Origin: F1-80-MAGs062 sp046345315
GTDB lineage: Bacteria > Planctomycetota > Planctomycetia > Planctomycetales > Planctomycetaceae
Assembly (NCBI GenBank): GCA_046345315.1
Contig: JBKDKA010000108.1
Span: 5,300 to 69,299, forward strand
DNA: 64,000 bases
Reading direction: 5' to 3'
Under the pieces are notes generated by a model that was not told the origin of the DNA, did not search any database, and saw only the letters and a list, made by a program, of their open reading frames with translations. Shown here piece by piece: positions 34,438-42,186 of this stretch. Position 1 is the first letter of the stretch; each line of letters starts with the position of its first letter. The position numbers and the translations under genes are program-made.

Positions 34438-35409
34438 TCAATCCTGACTCCTCACTCCTGTCTCCTTCCCCCTGATCGCTGCTGGCTCCGCCAATTCATT
34501 TGTGCGACTCTCCGCCGCATCCTGTCGGTTCTGACGGAGCAACGTGAGCAGGATGTCTTCAAGCGATGGTTTGCGGATGATCGGCTGCGGCCATTCTTGA
34601 TTTCGGCAGAGATCCGCCAGACGACCACCATCGAATTGACGCACCAGCCAGGTGTGATCGTGTTTTCGTGCCACATGAGCCATCACGGAGCCGGGGAACT
34701 CCGGCACCGCGACATCTGCGGCCGGCAGTGTCAGCGTCACTTCTGTGACGGATTGCTTGAGATCATCCAGTCGCTCATGACAGATGACGCGACCGTTCAT
34801 CAATACCACCACATCGTCGGCGACTCGTTCGACTTCACCGACCTGATGACTGGAAAGGAGCACTGTTCTGCCTTCTGCCGCGACATCCACCATGCTTTCC
34901 AGAAATTCACGCCGAACCAGCGGATCGAGGCCGGATGTGGGTTCATCCATGATCAGCAACTGAGGTCGATGAGCCATCGCGAGCGACAACGCGACTTTGG
35001 CGCGAGTCCCCTTCGAGAGATTTTTGATTTTCTGAGCGGGATTCAGATCGAAGCGCCGAGTGAGATGTTCGTAGGTGGCCTGAAATCCTGTGGGATAAAA
35101 TCCGGCAGCGAACCAGCCGATTTCGGCGACCGTCATCCATTCATAGAGCGGTGGCGCGTCGGACACAAAACCGACTCGACCACGGATTTCCAGTGGATGA
35201 GTCGCTGATTTCATCCCCAGCACTTCAATGTCTCCCTGGTCGGGAGATTCAAAGCCCAGCATCATCCGGATCGCGGTGCTCTTGCCGGCACCGTTTGCTC
35301 CCAGCAGCGCACAGACCGTTCCTGGCTGAACGTGCAACGAAACCTGATCGAGCGCCTGAATGGTTCCGAAGCGTTTGGATACCTGAGAGAAACGAATGAC
35401 TGGTTCCAT
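34438..35409 (-). CDS. ABC transporter ATP-binding protein (Ytr/CcmA-like)
   Basis: 323 residues from ATG at 35409, which is preceded by GGGAGATC. Walker A GANGAGKST (37-45), a slightly degenerate signature LSKGTRAKVALSLA, Walker B LLIMDEPTSGLDP and the switch histidine in LLSSHQVGEVE are all present. The C-terminal 100 residues are an accessory domain common in this ABC-2 exporter branch. It powers the permease encoded downstream, and is coded between the GntR-type repressor and that permease. An open frame upstream to 35460 is ignored because it lacks a ribosome site. Confidence 0.9.
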   Translation of the reverse strand: MEPVIRFSQVSKRFGTIQALDQVSLHVQPGTVCALLGANGAGKSTAIRMMLGFESPDQGDIEVLGMKSATHPLEIRGRVGFVSDAPPLYEWMTVAEIGWFAAGFYPTGFQATYEHLTRRFDLNPAQKIKNLSKGTRAKVALSLAMAHRPQLLIMDEPTSGLDPLVRREFLESMVDVAAEGRTVLLSSHQVGEVERVADDVVVLMNGRVICHERLDDLKQSVTEVTLTLPAADVAVPEFPGSVMAHVARKHDHTWLVRQFDGGRLADLCRNQEWPQPIIRKPSLEDILLTLLRQNRQDAAESRTNELAEPAAIRGKETGVRSQD

Positions 35410-35541
35410 GATGAGATCTCCCGATTGAAAGGAAGTTGGTCGACTCAGGATGTCACACACTTTGTCGTGATCGAATGTGTGCCCTGTCCATCACATGTGT
35501 TCGAGAGCTGTGACTTCGAGATGTTGTGGTTTCGGCATCAT

Positions 35542-35567
35542 GTCATTCCCGCGCAGGCGGGAATGAC
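35542..35567. repeat. Dispersed repeat family A, half unit A4
   Basis: A single hairpin, GTCATTCCCGCG CAG GCGGGAATGAC, equal to half of the A2/A3 units. It lies between the GntR-type gene and the ATPase gene, within the operon. Confidence 0.75.
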
Positions 35568-35619
35568 GAAGCGTGCGAAATCTTCTGTTCCGACATCGCA
35601 GGACTCCGTCCCCGAATAC

Positions 35620-36024
35620 TCATGAACCCGGGTCAGGGACCTCACGCTGATTCAGCCGGTCCCACTCAGACTGAATCAATTGCTGAACTTCGGCCAGGGC
35701 AATTCCGTTGTGATGAGCTTCGCTGAGAACCGAGCGGAGACGGTCATCGATCATCTGCAGTCGTTCGCTGCGGCAGACATGAGGAGCGTCCGGTGATACG
35801 GCCAGACCGGTACCCCGAATCGAGACCAGAATTCCGGCGGACTGCAGATCGCGATAGGCTCTTGCGACGGTGTTGACGTTGACGGCCGCCTGAATGGCCA
35901 GTTCACGCACAGACGGCACGTGTTCCCCGACAAGCAACGATCCATTCGCGACAGCAAACTTCACCTGCCGGCAGATCTGCTCGTAAATCGGGATCCCGTT
36001 GTTCACATCAATCTGACAGATCAT
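35620..36024 (-). CDS. GntR family transcriptional regulator (YtrA subfamily)
   Basis: 134 residues from ATG at 36024, with GGAG nine bases upstream (ATG at 36036 is an alternative). The N terminus has the GntR winged helix: GIPIYEQICRQVKFAVANG, then LLVGEHVPSVRELAIQAAVNVNTVARAYRDLQSAGIL. The C-terminal tail is short and helical, with no ligand-binding domain, as in YtrA-type repressors. These usually control the ABC transporter genes that follow them, and that is the arrangement here. A perfect palindrome, the likely operator, lies just upstream of the start. Confidence 0.9.
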   Translation of the reverse strand: MICQIDVNNGIPIYEQICRQVKFAVANGSLLVGEHVPSVRELAIQAAVNVNTVARAYRDLQSAGILVSIRGTGLAVSPDAPHVCRSERLQMIDDRLRSVLSEAHHNGIALAEVQQLIQSEWDRLNQREVPDPGS

Positions 36025-36033
36025 GGTGAACTC

Positions 36034-36065
36034 CAATACTGTAATGGTTACATATTACAGTATTG
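36034..36065 (-). promoter_or_regulatory. Probable GntR operator (perfect 12-bp inverted repeat)
   Basis: CAATACTGTAAT and ATTACAGTATTG are exact inverted copies separated by eight bases. The site is ten bases before the GntR-type ATG, so the repressor would block its own operon. AT-rich palindromes containing TGTAAT-like half sites fit the YtrA group in general; binding here is inferred. Confidence 0.75.
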
Positions 36066-36200
36066 TGTCGTCTGATTGGTCTGTCAATGGAAATCGGGGT
36101 TTTTCCGCTACCCGGTGCTTCTCAGAAATTTGATTTTCCTCGTCATGATTTGCGGGGAGCGGGAAAGATGTCTGAGGAATGCTTTCTGAGTATCTTCGCG

Positions 36201-36290
36201 GGTTTCAAAACTGGGACAGGCACCCTCACCACTGCAGATTGTGCAGAGAAACTCGAGTCCGTCGGGAGCCAGTCCCGTTTTGAAACCACC
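36201..36290. repeat. Dispersed palindromic repeat family B, copy B6 (best conserved ends)
   Basis: The ends are GGTTTCAAAACTGGGACAGG and GCCAGTCCCGTTTTGAAACC, giving arms of about 16 bases. The spacer carries two more short matches to the family. It lies 65 bases before the sigma factor gene of the sulfatase operon. Confidence 0.85.
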
Positions 36291-36354
36291 TCCGGACACA
36301 ATCCGGGGCGATGCAGCAACAGTCCCGGCCCATGAACCACAACGGCAGTGTCTG

Positions 36355-36879
36355 ATGGATGAAAAGACAAGACAGGCGGCACGACACTGGGCGCTCGCAC
36401 AGCCCGTCGTCTCCGCATTAATCACATCCGTCGTTCGTGATTTTTCCGCACGTGACGATGTTCTGCAGGAAACGGCCGTTGCTGTTCTCGAATCATTTGA
36501 CCGATACCAGCCGGAGCAGTCATTCGTCGGATGGGCTCTCGGAATCGCGCGACATAAGGTTCAGCACTACCTTCGGCGTGTGCGTCGCGATCGGCATCTG
36601 TTCGACGACGAGACTGTGGCTCAACTGGTTGATGCCTTCGAGCTGACGTCTGCCGAACAACCGGGAAAAATTCAGTTTCTCAGTCACTGTCTTCAGAAGC
36701 TGAGTGCACGGGCTCTGCGACTGTGTGAGCTCCGATACTGCGAAGATCTCGGACTGGCTGAAATTTCGAATCGGATGGCAATGTCTCCCAACAACGTCGC
36801 GAAAATTCTTCAGCGGAGCCGCGATCAGCTGCGGGAATGTATTCAGCGAAAAGCATCGCTCGAAGAGGTGGCATCATGA
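36355..36879 (+). CDS. ECF-like sigma factor (Rhodopirellula/Verrucomicrobium type)
   Basis: 174 residues from ATG at 36355. Region 2: RDFSARDDVLQETAVAVLES and FVGWALGIARHKVQHYLRR. Region 4: SARALRLCELRYCEDLGLAE and MAMSPNNVAKILQRSRDQL. The group is common in planctomycetes and verrucomicrobia next to anti-sigma genes with a FecR-like N-terminal domain. Its stop overlaps the next start (ATGA). It probably drives the operon that follows, giving positive autoregulation limited by the anti-sigma protein. The frame is open upstream into repeat B6, which is not part of the gene. Confidence 0.9.
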   Translation: MDEKTRQAARHWALAQPVVSALITSVVRDFSARDDVLQETAVAVLESFDRYQPEQSFVGWALGIARHKVQHYLRRVRRDRHLFDDETVAQLVDAFELTSAEQPGKIQFLSHCLQKLSARALRLCELRYCEDLGLAEISNRMAMSPNNVAKILQRSRDQLRECIQRKASLEEVAS

Positions 36880-37934
36880 CTCTGGATCATTCGTACCTGA
36901 TCCAGGGATATCTGGATGAGACGCTGTCGTCAGAAGAACATGCGGCTCTGAGCACCTGGATTCGCGAGAATCCGTCGCATGCGAGGCGATTTGCAGAAGA
37001 GCTTTTTCTGCACGATGCTCTTCGAAACGAACTTGCGGCGATCCGGGTAATGCAGGCCAGCGCAGCGGAACCGTCTGCGACCGCACCATCACGACAGCGT
37101 TCCTGGAAGAGCTTTCTTCCAGGTTTCTCACAACGATCGTTTCTCAGAGTTGCTGTGCTGACCGCACTGTCCGTTCTCCTCGTTGTCGGAGCAGTCCTCT
37201 TCGATCGTCAGAACCACACAGCGTCGGCATCCGTGACAGAAGCGTTTCGCATCATGTCCGGGAGTGCATCACTCTCGGATCGAACATACGAGATTCATGT
37301 CGAGGAAAGAACGGTGCCTCGGCGTCCCGAGCGACGGCGCGACGATGGCGACCGCCGACCGCCGAAACCATCGATCGATAATGCGCTGCTGCATGTTCGC
37401 GGAAACAATCAGTTTGTGCTGATTCGGCAGATGGGCCGTGATGGCGCAGGAAATAATCTGAGCTTCGTGACGGGAAGCGACGGGCGAGACAGCTGGGCTG
37501 TTCGTCCCGATGGGCCAGTTCGAGTCAGCTCGGATCTGAACCGCTTCAATCGCGATGTTCCCGGACACGAACATTCCATGCCACTGATCAATGTGCACGA
37601 AGGTTTATCGCATCTGACAGAAGCTTACGACGTGCAGGTGCTGCCTTCGGAACAGTCCGATGAACCTGAATCCGAGAACTCTGGTGACAACAATGTCACC
37701 ACACGACTGCTTGTTGCAGTTCGGAAACGAGGCTTTCGGGGGCCTCGGCGTGTGGAGATTGCTTACGAGGAACAGACGGGACAGATTCGTCAGATGCGTT
37801 TCGTTGAAATGCCCTATGGACCGGAACGGCTCACGGTTCGCCTGACTCTTGCGAGTGACACACCGCTCGGTGAGTCGTATTTCAGTCATGAGTCGCATCA
37901 TGGTCCGGAACGAGCTGTTGAACGGGAAGACTGA
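36876..37934 (+). CDS. Membrane anti-sigma factor-like protein
   Basis: 352 residues from ATG at 36876. The cytoplasmic head, LIQGYLDETLSSEEHAALST then ARRFAEELFLHDALRNEL, is typical of planctomycete anti-sigma proteins coded after this sigma type. One span lies near residues 95-115 (VAVLTALSVLLVVGAVLF). The outer domain of about 230 residues has basic, polar sequence (PRRPERRRDDGDRRP) and beta-rich segments resembling a LolA/outer-membrane-lipoprotein-like sheet, which I could not assign. It is translationally coupled to the sigma factor. Confidence 0.78.
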   Translation: MTLDHSYLIQGYLDETLSSEEHAALSTWIRENPSHARRFAEELFLHDALRNELAAIRVMQASAAEPSATAPSRQRSWKSFLPGFSQRSFLRVAVLTALSVLLVVGAVLFDRQNHTASASVTEAFRIMSGSASLSDRTYEIHVEERTVPRRPERRRDDGDRRPPKPSIDNALLHVRGNNQFVLIRQMGRDGAGNNLSFVTGSDGRDSWAVRPDGPVRVSSDLNRFNRDVPGHEHSMPLINVHEGLSHLTEAYDVQVLPSEQSDEPESENSGDNNVTTRLLVAVRKRGFRGPRRVEIAYEEQTGQIRQMRFVEMPYGPERLTVRLTLASDTPLGESYFSHESHHGPERAVERED

Positions 37935-37937
37935 CCA

Positions 37938-38672
37938 ATGATGAAATCTGCAATGCTGATCTGTCTTGTTGGTGCCGGAATCGCACTGGTTTCGGCTCAG
38001 CCGCCGGATACTCGTTCTGCGCCCGCCGGTCGGATTCGAAAGCCGCAGATGTCCGATACGATCCGGGCAAACATCTATGCGGACAATTCGTTCGAGCTGT
38101 ATCTCAATGGCCAGCTCGTCGCGGTGGATTCGATCCGGTTCATCCCGCACAACGTCATCTCGGTCGACATTCTGCCGGAGTATCCCGTCACGATTGCGGT
38201 ACGAGCACACGACAACGCTGATCCGAAGACCGGCATGGAGTATGCAAACACCAGTATTGGCGATGGTGGGTTTATCCTGAAGTTTGCCGACGGAACGGTC
38301 ACGAACAGTTCCTGGAAAGCCATGTGTGTTTCATCAGGGCCTGTTGGCGGAGACACGAAGAATCCGCGGACTGAATCCGTGCCGGAGCCGCCCAACTGGA
38401 TGTCTCCGGAATTTGATGACAGCAGCTGGGGACCCGCCACGGAGTACACCGAGGAACAGATCGATCCCAAAGCACCGTTCTTTGAACATGACTTCAATAA
38501 TGCTCGCTTCATCTGGACCGATGATCTGAAGCTCGACAACACAATACTGTTTCGGCACGTTGTGAAGTCACCTCCGGATGAGAAGGATCGACCGGATTTT
38601 TCGCGTCTGAACGAAGTCGTTCCGGAAGGTGGGCCTCGTCCACCGCGACGGGGCGGTCGTCCGCGGCGGTGA
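37938..38672 (+). CDS. Secreted beta-sandwich protein of unknown function with basic tail
   Basis: 244 residues with a signal peptide (MLICLVGAGIALVSA). The body looks like a galactose-binding-type sandwich: ANIYADNSFELYLNGQLVA, then TIAVRAHDNADPKTG, SSWKAMCVSSGP, EFDDSSWGPATEYTEEQ and ARFIWTDDLKLDNTILFRHV. This pattern is seen in proteins that carry a small ornamental or sugar-binding domain. It ends in a Pro/Arg/Gly-rich tail (RPPRRGGRPRR) like those of its neighbours. It follows the anti-sigma gene by three bases and precedes a sulfatase. No function is known. Confidence 0.68.
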   Translation: MMKSAMLICLVGAGIALVSAQPPDTRSAPAGRIRKPQMSDTIRANIYADNSFELYLNGQLVAVDSIRFIPHNVISVDILPEYPVTIAVRAHDNADPKTGMEYANTSIGDGGFILKFADGTVTNSSWKAMCVSSGPVGGDTKNPRTESVPEPPNWMSPEFDDSSWGPATEYTEEQIDPKAPFFEHDFNNARFIWTDDLKLDNTILFRHVVKSPPDEKDRPDFSRLNEVVPEGGPRPPRRGGRPRR

Positions 38673-38708
38673 GCCTCAGATTGGGTCTGAATTCGGAGGA
38701 TCCCTGAA

Positions 38709-40313
38709 ATGCAGATCATCAGCATGCGAATCATTCATCTACATCTCGCTGTTGTGATGACTGTGGTCGGCAGTGTGACCGCCGACGAGAGTCTCGGTGC
38801 GCCGTCCGCTCAGAGAATCAGGAAGCCGAATTTCATCCTGATGCTTGCGGATGATCAGGCATGGAACGGCCTTTCTGTCGCGATGCATCCAGAGATTTCG
38901 GGTTCGAAGGGCGCGCTCTTCCATACTCCCTCACTGGAGAAACTGGCGGCACAGGGAATGCGGTTTTCAGCCGGATACGCTCCAGCCCCGGTCTGTTCAC
39001 CGACACGCATCAGTCTGCAGACAGGAAAATCCCCTGCACGAATGCACTGGACCAAAGCAGCGCCGCCCGTCGAAGGTCAGAAGCTCACAGAACCTCAGCT
39101 GGTGAAGCAGATTTCCGCGAGTGAAGTGACGATCGGAGAGATCCTGAAGAAGGCCGGATACGCGACAGCCCATTATGGGAAGTGGCATCTGAATGGAGGT
39201 GGTCCGGGAGCTCACGGTTACGACGAACACGATGGTGATACTGGCAATGAGCAGGCGTTTCGATTTCAGGATCCGAATCCGGTGGACATCTTCGGCATGG
39301 CCGAACGAGCAGAGGGGTTCATGAAGAAGTGTTCGACTGAAGGACGACCGTTCTTCATCCAGCTCTCGTGGAACGCGCTGCACGCTTCAGAGAACGCACT
39401 CAAGGCGACTCTCGCAAAGTACGAAGAGCTTGGCGCCGGCAAACAGATGGAACGAGCAGCCATGACGGAAGATCTCGATACCGGCGTCGGGCGAGTACTG
39501 CAGTCCGTCGAACAGTTGGGTCTGACGGATTCAACGTATGTGATTTACATGTCGGATAACGGGAGCGGTGGAGGTGGTGCCGGAGGAAACGGCAGGAAGG
39601 CCGGCGAGCGTGACCAGAATGGAGATCGTCGGGAGAAATCTCAAGCGCAGTCAGCCGGAGGAAAGGGCCGTTCCGGGAGTCCTTTGTCCGGAGGAAAAGG
39701 TGACGTTTACGAAAACGGAATTCGAGTGCCCTGGATTGTTCGTGGTCCCGGGATTCAGCCAAATTCGTGGTGCCATACACCGGTCGTCGGATACGACTGG
39801 TTCCCCACCTTCTGTGATCTGGCAGGCATTGACTCGTCAGCGTTGCCGTCGTCACTCGAGGGCGGCAGCCTGAAGGCACTGCTGCTGAATGAAGGCCGGG
39901 GAACTGTGAAGCGAGCGTACGATGAGCTGATCTTTCACTTTCCTCATTATCAGGGCGAGGATGGACCTCAGTCAGCCATCATTCGTGGTCACATGAAGCT
40001 GATGCATTTCTATGAGGACGATCGCACCGCATTGTTTGATCTTGAAAATGATATCAGCGAACGGAGTGACCTTTCGAAGGAGATGCCGAAAGAGACGGCT
40101 CAGCTGAAGGAAGCACTTCAAAAACACCTTGCCGCCGTGGATGCTCAGTTTCCGGTTCCCAATCCGAACCACGACCCGAATCAGCCGGCCACTTCAGCTC
40201 GAGGAAAACGCGGGGGTGGAGCTGGTGGTGGCGGTGGAAAGAAACGCGGCTCGGGAGATGCAGGAAACGGAAACGGCGGTATGAACAAGCGAAAACCAAA
40301 GAGAATGCCATGA
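38709..40313 (+). CDS. Exported Cys-type sulfatase
   Basis: 534 residues; a GGAGG site precedes the ATG and a signal peptide covers about residues 1-25. The alkaline-phosphatase superfamily core shows LMLADDQAWNG (metal aspartates), the formylglycine site CSPTR (Cys 96), HYGKWHLN, SDNGSGG and NGIRVPWIV. An insertion of about 35 Gly/Arg/Ser-rich residues follows the DNG motif, and the C terminus is a Gly/Lys/Arg tail. The cysteine needs conversion to formylglycine by an FGE or anaerobic enzyme not coded here. It should hydrolyse a sulfate ester, probably on an algal or host polysaccharide. Its end overlaps the next gene by four bases. Confidence 0.9.
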   Translation: MQIISMRIIHLHLAVVMTVVGSVTADESLGAPSAQRIRKPNFILMLADDQAWNGLSVAMHPEISGSKGALFHTPSLEKLAAQGMRFSAGYAPAPVCSPTRISLQTGKSPARMHWTKAAPPVEGQKLTEPQLVKQISASEVTIGEILKKAGYATAHYGKWHLNGGGPGAHGYDEHDGDTGNEQAFRFQDPNPVDIFGMAERAEGFMKKCSTEGRPFFIQLSWNALHASENALKATLAKYEELGAGKQMERAAMTEDLDTGVGRVLQSVEQLGLTDSTYVIYMSDNGSGGGGAGGNGRKAGERDQNGDRREKSQAQSAGGKGRSGSPLSGGKGDVYENGIRVPWIVRGPGIQPNSWCHTPVVGYDWFPTFCDLAGIDSSALPSSLEGGSLKALLLNEGRGTVKRAYDELIFHFPHYQGEDGPQSAIIRGHMKLMHFYEDDRTALFDLENDISERSDLSKEMPKETAQLKEALQKHLAAVDAQFPVPNPNHDPNQPATSARGKRGGGAGGGGGKKRGSGDAGNGNGGMNKRKPKRMP

Positions 40314-42181
40314 GATCGAACTGTGTTTTGTTGCTGGTTGTCATGACGGCGATTCTCTGCGGTGACATCGCAGGCGTATCGGCACATTCAATCACGGATG
40401 ATTCTGTACCGGGAAGTGTTCCTGCTGGTTCAGAGAACAGTGTTGGAAATGACACGCCGGATGCTCATGATCACACCCATGATCTCGACGGGAGCTCGCT
40501 GATCAGTGAGTCCCGGTTTGTGCGGATTGTTGACCGCAATGTGTATCTGCGATCGGCTGACGGTCGACTGATCGTCAGACCATTGGATGGGCTGGGCCCG
40601 GATGAACTTCGCTGGGTTCGTGCTCATCAGGAGGACATTTACCGAAAGAATCAGAAGAGATCAGTGGCGGAAACTGCGAGCCCCACGTTTACAAGCCGGA
40701 AAACATCGCAATCCAGGCGTGAATCTTCGAAGGATCGAGTCCGAGAGTCCTTCGACGTGTTTGCTCGTTCTGGTGCCATCGCATTGAGAAGCGATGCGCA
40801 GTATCAATACGTGGAATCGAACGGAATGCCGGATCATCCGATGATGATCGGAATTCGTTCCTGGCAGCAACAGGTGCCGCTGCCGCAGAAGTATACGGGG
40901 TCCAATGCCTGGCAGATTCCTTTACAGCCCAGACCGGCAGCTCAGCCGGCATCAACGAAGAATCGATTTCTGCGCGGAGCCATCGCGCTGGCTGTCAATG
41001 GCATCCCGATTTTCAATCCTCTGAACAATCGTGGTAACGACGCATTCCTTGCGGGTGAACTGGATGAATACGGCGGCCACTGCGGTCGCGCCGATGACTA
41101 CCATTACCACCTTCCTCCGGTGCATCTCGAAAAGCAGGCTGGAAAAGGGTCGATCATCGCATGGGCGCTCGATGGATATCCCATCTATGGCTTCGAGGAA
41201 CCAGACGGCAGTGCCGTTCGTGGGCTCGACAAACTGAACGGTCATCAGCATGCAGACGGTGATTACCACTATCATTCCACGAAAACATACCCCTATCTGA
41301 ACGGCGGGTTTTACGGCGAAGTCACGGAGCGAGATGATCAGGTGGATCCGCAGCCGCGAGCAGAGTCGCCTCGCCCGGCACTCACTCCATTGCGGGATGC
41401 CAGAATCACCGATTTTCAGTCGACAGCCCCCGGAAAGTTTCGGCTGACCTACGACGTTCGCGGGCGCGAAGGTTCCGTCAGCTATTCACTGGCGGACAGC
41501 TGCGCCGTGCAGTTTGTGTTTGTGAGTCCGGACGGAGAATCGAAAACCGAGACCTACGAGCCGCGACGTCGCGGACCCGGAGAACGAGGTCGTCGGCCTG
41601 CACCGGATGATGAACAGAACCGACCGCCACGTGGGGACCGGAGAAAACCACCGAAGGACGGTCAGCGAGGTCAGAAACGCGATCAGAGCCGCACGGAAGA
41701 TCGTGGTTCACAGAGTAAGAATTCATCGACATCGTTTCGTGTGAGCAGCGATGCGATCGATTCAGCTGGTTTTCTGTCCGAGGAGTTTACCTGCGACGGG
41801 GCCAGTGCATCTCCTCCGGTGACGTGGCAGAAGGTTCCGAAAGAGACGAAGTTCATCGCCGTCAGTCTGTGGCACACGGCCCCGGATCAGGAAAAGTCTT
41901 ATTGGTTGGTTTACAACATTCCGGCCAGTGCCAGCGGGCTCCAAAAGAATGCCAGAAACATCGGCACGACGGGGCTCAACGATCGGCGAAGAGCCGAATT
42001 CGACGCGATGTGTTCCAAAGGTCCGGGAATCAAGACGTACCATCTGACTGTGTATGCGCTTTCCGACAAAGTGATGCTTCCGCCGGATCAGGCAACACGA
42101 GCTCGATTTCTCGAAGCCATTCAGCAGATCACTCTCGCAGAATCCACAATTGACTTTCAGTATGAACGGAAGGAGCAGTGA
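40310..42181 (+). CDS. YHYH-domain protein fused to a PEBP/YbhB-like domain
   Basis: 623 residues with a signal peptide (MTAILCGDIAGVSA) and an early His-rich patch (HDHTHD). The central YHYH domain contains GGHCGRADDYHYHLPPVHLE and a second DYHYH, with AWALDGYPIYGF between. A Pro/Arg/Asp-rich hydrophilic stretch (about 420-470) leads to a C-terminal PEBP/YbhB-like domain: EEFTCDGASASPPVTW and SYWLVYNIPASASG. YHYH domains may bind metal through the tyrosine-histidine repeats. The biochemical role is unknown. It is coupled to the upstream sulfatase (ATGA). Confidence 0.82.
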   Translation: MRSNCVLLLVVMTAILCGDIAGVSAHSITDDSVPGSVPAGSENSVGNDTPDAHDHTHDLDGSSLISESRFVRIVDRNVYLRSADGRLIVRPLDGLGPDELRWVRAHQEDIYRKNQKRSVAETASPTFTSRKTSQSRRESSKDRVRESFDVFARSGAIALRSDAQYQYVESNGMPDHPMMIGIRSWQQQVPLPQKYTGSNAWQIPLQPRPAAQPASTKNRFLRGAIALAVNGIPIFNPLNNRGNDAFLAGELDEYGGHCGRADDYHYHLPPVHLEKQAGKGSIIAWALDGYPIYGFEEPDGSAVRGLDKLNGHQHADGDYHYHSTKTYPYLNGGFYGEVTERDDQVDPQPRAESPRPALTPLRDARITDFQSTAPGKFRLTYDVRGREGSVSYSLADSCAVQFVFVSPDGESKTETYEPRRRGPGERGRRPAPDDEQNRPPRGDRRKPPKDGQRGQKRDQSRTEDRGSQSKNSSTSFRVSSDAIDSAGFLSEEFTCDGASASPPVTWQKVPKETKFIAVSLWHTAPDQEKSYWLVYNIPASASGLQKNARNIGTTGLNDRRRAEFDAMCSKGPGIKTYHLTVYALSDKVMLPPDQATRARFLEAIQQITLAESTIDFQYERKEQ

Positions 42182-42186
42182 CAACG

